Of a stretch of DNA of 34,439 nt, positions 26,301 through 32,300 are shown piece after piece; position 1 is the stretch's first letter; each line of letters begins with the position of its first letter. This DNA comes from Actinomadura litoris. Lineage in GTDB: Bacteria; Actinomycetota; Actinomycetes; Streptosporangiales; Streptosporangiaceae. The stretch covers positions 1-34,439 of the forward strand of contig NZ_WOFH01000026.1 in assembly GCF_009733595.1 (NCBI RefSeq). The letters run 5' to 3'. A program made the position numbers and the translations under genes. The notes under the pieces are model-generated. The model ran no database searches. It was not told the origin of the DNA and saw only the letters and a program-made list of their open reading frames with translations.

Positions 26301-29300
26301 GCGGAACGGCGGCGGGGTAGGCAGCCATCCGGCGCGTCCCTCGACGAACGCCCGCACCTCCCCGAGCAGGACGTCCAGCGCGGTGTGGTCCTGGACCATG
26401 TGGTGCGCGCGGATCAGCGCGAGCCACCGGTCGCCGTCGGGGGCGGTGTGGACGCTGATCAGCGGGGCGCGCCCCAGGTCCATCGAGGTGCCGACCGCCG
26501 CCACCAGCTCGGTCACCGGATCGGCGCCTGCGGGGTCCAGGGCCACCTCCTCGACGGGCAGGACGGCGCGGCGCGCGACCACCTGCACCGGCTCGCGCAG
26601 CCCTTCCCAGACGATCGAGGTCCGGAGGATGTCGTGCCGGTCGACCACGTGCTGAAGCGCCTCGTTGAACGCGTCGAGCAGGTCGCGGGAGTCGAATTCC
26701 AGGACGGTCGGCATGACGTAGGCGTCGTCACCGCCGTCGGCGAGGAGGTGGTGGAACAGCAGCCCTTCCTGGAGCGGGGCGAGGGGGTAGATGTCGGCGA
26801 CGTTCGGCGCGCCGCCCTCGACCGTGGCGACGATGCGGTCGAGTTCCGCGGCCGAGAGTTCCACGGGCGGCAGTTCCGGAACGGTGAACGCCTCGGTACC
26901 CGCCACGGCGGCGAGGCCCGCCGGAGTGGACGACTCGAACAGCGCTCGCACCGGCACCTGAATGCCGTGGCCGCGCAGCCTTTCCACGAGCCGCACCGCG
27001 AGCAGCGAATGGCCGCCGAGCGCGAAGAAGTCGTCATCGACACCGACCCCGTCGAGCCCGAGAACCTCGGCGAACACCGCGCACAGGATCTCCTCGCGGG
27101 CGTTGGACGGCGCTCGCCCAGAGGTGCCACCCGTCTGATCCGGAGCGGGCAGGGCCTTGCGGTCCAGCTTTCCGTTGGCCGTCAAAGGCAGCGCGTCCAG
27201 CACCATGAACACCGACGGCACCATGTAACCGGGAAGGATCTGGGATACCTGAACTCGAAGCTCGGCCAGGTCCGGCACGGAATCCGAATCGGCCACGACA
27301 TACCCGGCCAAGCGGCCGTCGTGAACGGTGGCCGCCGCGCGTGCCACTCCCCCGAGACGCTCCAGCGCGGCCTCGACCTCGCCCAGCTCGATCCGGAAGC
27401 CGCGCACCTTCACCTGGTCGTCGGTGCGGCCCAGGCATTCCAGGGTTCCATCGCCGCGCCAGCGCGCCAGATCCCCCGTCCGATACATCCGAGCCGACGA
27501 AACGAACGGACACGCCACAAAACGCTCCGCCGTCAACTCCGGACGGCCGAGATAACCGCGCGCCAACTGAGCCCCGGCCAGATACAGCTCACCCGTCACA
27601 CCGGGAGCGACCGGCTGAAGGAACTCATCGAGCACGAACGCCGATGTGTTGGCGAAGGGACGCCCGATGGACACCGGGCCCGCGTCGACCGGGGCCGAGG
27701 TCGCCCAGATCGTCGCCTCGGTCGGCCCGTACACGTTCACCGCGTCCAGACCAAGCGCGTGCATCCGAGTCGCCAGTTCCTGAGGCAGCGCCTCGCCACC
27801 CACCAGAACACGCACCTCGGCAGGCCAGTCCCCGACGTCCAGCAACGCCCGCCACAACGACGGCACCGCCTGCATCACCGTCCCGCCACTACCCCGCACC
27901 AACTCAGCCAGAGCCCGGGGCTCGGCCACCGTCTCCCGGTCGGCCAACACGACGCGCGCACCCGACACCAGCGGCAGGAACAACTCCAACGCCGCGATGT
28001 CGAACGACACCGTCGTCACCGCGACAAGCCGATCCTCCGGGCCCAGCGGCACCCGCTCACCCATCGCCCACAGGTGGTTCACCAGGGCACCGTGACCGAC
28101 CACCACACCCTTCGGACGACCCGTCGACCCCGACGTATGAATCACATACGCCGAATCGTCCGCTTCGACGGACGCACGGCGCTCCAACGGCTGCCCGGCA
28201 AGGTCGAGATCCTCCACGACCAGCACATCGGCGACATCCGTCGGCAGAACCCCGACCGTGGCGGCCGAAGCCAGCACGCACACCGGCGAAGCGTCCGCCA
28301 GCACGAAACCGATCCGCTCCGCCGGATACTCCGGATCCACCGGAACATACGCGCCACCGGCCTTCAACACCGCCAGCAACGACACCACCAGATCCGCCGA
28401 CCGCTCCACCACCACCGCGACCAGCGACCCGACACCCACACCGCGCTCACCCAACAACCGCGCCAAACAACCGGCCCGAGCGTCCAACTCCGCGAACGTC
28501 CACGACCGCTCGCCCGCCACCACCGCGACGGCATCGGGAGAACGCGCCGCCTGCGCCTCGAACCACTCCACCACCGACCCATGCGGGACCTCGCCCGCCT
28601 CCCCGGTCCCGCCCGCGAGAACCTCCCGCAGCTCGTCCTCCGCGAGCACGGGGACGGCCGCGAGACGGGTGCGGGGGTCGGTGACGAGCAGGTCGAGGAC
28701 GCGCGTCAGGCGCTCGGCGAACCGCGTCGCCGACTCGACCTCGAACAGGTCCGCCGCCGCGATCAGCGAGCCGCGCACCCCTCCCGGGGCGCCGTCGGCC
28801 GCGAAGTCCTCACCCAGGACGACGTCCAGGTCGAACCGGGCCGGGGAGGTGCCCGCCGCCATCGGCTCGGCCCGCAGGCCGGGCAGGTCGACGACGGCCT
28901 CGGCGTTGTTCTGCCAGGTCAGCATGACCTGGAACAGCGGGTGCCGGGCCATCGACCGGGCCGGGGACAGCTCCTCCACGAGCTTCTCGAACGGCACGTC
29001 CTGGTGGGCGAGACCGGCGAGGCCAGCGTCGCGGACGCGGGCGAGGACGTCGCGGAACCCGGGGTTCCCGGACAGGTCGGTGCGGACGACGAGGGTGTTG
29101 ACGAAGAACCCGACCAGGTCGTCCAGCGCCTCGTCGGTGCGCCCGGCGGTCGCGGAGCCGATCGGGATGTCGGTGCCGGCGCCGAGCCGCGAGAGCAGCA
29201 CCGCGAGCGCGGCCTGCACGACCATGTAGGTGGTGACGCCTTCCGCGCGCGCCGTCTCCAGCACCCGGGCGTGGACGTCGGCGGGGATCTCGATCGGCAC

Positions 29301-32300
29301 CCGGTGCCCGCGGTGGGAGGCGGCGGCCGGGCGGGGGCGGTCGGTCGGCAGGTCCAGTTCCTCGGGCGCGCCCGCGAGGGCGTCCCGCCAGTACGCGACC
29401 TGGCCGGAGATGACGCTCGCGGGGTCGTTCTCGTCGCCGAGCAGTTCCCGCTGGCGCAGGGCGTAGTCGGCGTACTGGACGGGCAGCGCCTTCCACACCG
29501 GGGCACGCCCGAGGATGCGCGCGGTGTAGGCGGACGAGAGGTCCCGGGCGAGCGGCCCGGTGGACCACCCGTCCCCCGCGATGTGGTGGAAGACGACCAC
29601 GAGGACGTGCTCGTCCGGACCGGCCGTGAACAGCCGCGCGCGGATCGGCGGCTCGGACTCCAGGTCGAACACGTGCCCGGCGGCCTCGGCGACCGCGCCG
29701 TCCAGGTCGCCGGGCGCCACGTCCGCGACCGTGAGCCCCCAGGAGAGGTCATCGAGTTCCAGGACGTGCTGGTACGGGTCGCCGCCGGTGGTCGGGAACA
29801 CGGTCCGCAGCACCTCGTGCCGCCCGATGACGTCCCGGAACGCCGCGTCCAGCGCGCCCGCGTCCACGTCACCGGACAGGCGCAGCGCGACGGGGACGTT
29901 GTAGGTCGCGCTCGGGCCCTCGACCTGGCCGACGAACCACAGCCGCCGCTGCGCGAACGACAGCGGCACGCGGGCGGGCCGGTCGGCGGCGGTGAGCGCC
30001 GTCCGGGCCGGGGCGGTGCCGTCGAGGCGTTCGGCGAGCCGCGCCACGGTCGGCGCGTCGAACAGCACGCGCAGCGGCACCTCCACGTCCAGGACGGCGC
30101 GGATCCGGCTGACGAGCCGGACGGCCAGCAGCGAGTGCCCGCCCATCGCGAAGAAGTCGTCGTCGACCCCGACCTCGGGGACGCCGAGGACCTCGGCGAA
30201 CGCGCCGCACAGGAGCTCCTCGCGCGGCCCGGAGGCCGCACGGCCCGTGCTACGGGCCGCGTACTCCGGAGCGGGCAGCGCCTTGCGGTCGAGCTTGCCG
30301 TTCGTCGTGAACGGCAGCGCCTCCAGGACGACGACCGCCGAGGGGACCATGTAGTCGGGCATGCGCTCGCCGACGTGCTCCTGGATCCGTGCCGGGAGCG
30401 CCTCGTCCTCGCCGGAGGGCACGACATAGGCGACCAGGCGCCGGTCGCCCGGGACGTCCTCGCGGGCGACCACCGCCGCCTGGGCGACGCCGGGGTGCCC
30501 GGCGACCACCGTCCGCACCTCGGCGGGCTCGATCCGGAAGCCGCGGATCTTCACCTGGTCGTCGGTCCGGCCCGCGAACTCCAGGCCGCCGGACGCCGTC
30601 CACAGCACCCGGTCGCCCGTCCGGTAGAGGCGGTCGCCCCCGCCGAACGGGTTCGCCACGAACCGCTCCGCCGTCAGGCCGGGGCGCCCGGCGTACCCGC
30701 GCGCCAGCCCGGCGCCCGCGACGTACAGCTCACCGGCCACGCCGACGGGGACCGGCCGCAGCGCGCCGTCCAGGACGTAGACGCGCGTGTCGGTGATCGG
30801 CCCGCCGATCCCCGGCCGGTCGTCGCCCGGGGCGAGCGGATCCGACATCGTCGCGCACACCGTCGTCTCGGACGGCCCGTAGGCGTTGACGAACCGGCGG
30901 CCGCGCGACCAGCGCTCCACCAGCTCGCCGCCGAGCGCCTCGCCCGCCGACACCAGCGTGGTGACGGACGCGAGGTCGTCCGGCTCCATCACGGCCAGCG
31001 CCGCGGGCGGCACCGTCAGGTGCGTCACGCGGTGCCGCGCCGCGACCCCGGCGAGGCCGGCGCCGGGCAGCATGTCCTCGGCGGGCGCCACCACCAGCGC
31101 CGCGCCCGAGCACAGCGCCATCACCAGCTCCCAGGTCGCCGCGTCGAACCCGGGCGAGGCGAACTGGAGAACGCGGCTGCCCGCGCCCACCTCGAACCGC
31201 CGGACCTGCGTCGCGACGAGGCTCGCCACACCGGTGTGGGTCACCACCACGCCCTTGGGACGGCCGGTCGAGCCCGAGGTGAAGATCATGTAGGCGGGGT
31301 GGGCGGGCGACGGCGCGGCGGCCCGCTCCGCGTCCGTGAGCGGACCGGCGTCCAGCCGCGCCACCTCGGCGGCGGTGTCCGGGGCGTCGAGGACCACCGC
31401 GCCCCCGCCCGGCACCGACGCCGCGTGGGCGGCGGACGCGAGCACGCATTCCGCGCCCGAGTCCCCGAGCATGAGCGCGATCCGCTCCTCGGGGTAGTCG
31501 GGGTCGATCGGCAGGTAGGCGGCACCGGCCTTCAGCACGCCCAGCAGCGTCGTGATCAGCTCGGGACCCCGGTCCATGACGACCGCGACCACCGACTCCG
31601 CCCCCACGCCGCGCCCGGCCAGCAGCCGCGCGACCCGGTTCGCGCGCGCGTCCAGCTCCGCGTAGGAGAGGTCGCCGGCGTCGGACGCCACGGCGACCGC
31701 GTCGGGGGTCCGCGCCGCCCACGCCTCGAACAGCTCCGGCACCGTCGCGGGGACGGTCCCGGCCGCAGTGTCGTTCCAGCCGTCCAGGACGCGGCGCCGC
31801 TCGTCCCCGTCCAGCACGGCCACCGCGCCCAGCGGGAGGTCGGGGCCGCCGTCCAGCGCCGTCTCCAGCGCCGACACCAGGTTCCCGGCGGCGGCCCGGA
31901 CCAGCGCGCCGACCGCGACGGGGTCGATCGGGGCGACCGCGTCCACGGTCAGCGCGATCCCGTCGCCGTCGTCGTCCACCGACAGCGCGAGCGGGTAGTT
32001 GGTGCGCTCGCGGGTGAAGAGCAGGCGCGTGCCCTCCATCGCCATGTCCCAGCGCTCGTCCAGGTCGGCGCCGGTGTTGCGGCGGTAGTTGAGGCACGAG
32101 GTGAACAGCGGCGAGCCGTCGGCGACACCGCTGGCGCGCTGCGCGACGACCAGCGGGGCGTGCTCGTGCTCCATCAGCCCCGCGAGCTGGCCGCGCATCT
32201 CCCGGACCGCCGCCAGCGCGCCGCCCCGCCCGGCCGTCCTGACCCGGACGGGGAGCGTGTTGATGAACGGACCCGGGACGCGGTCGGCGCCCACGCCCGC

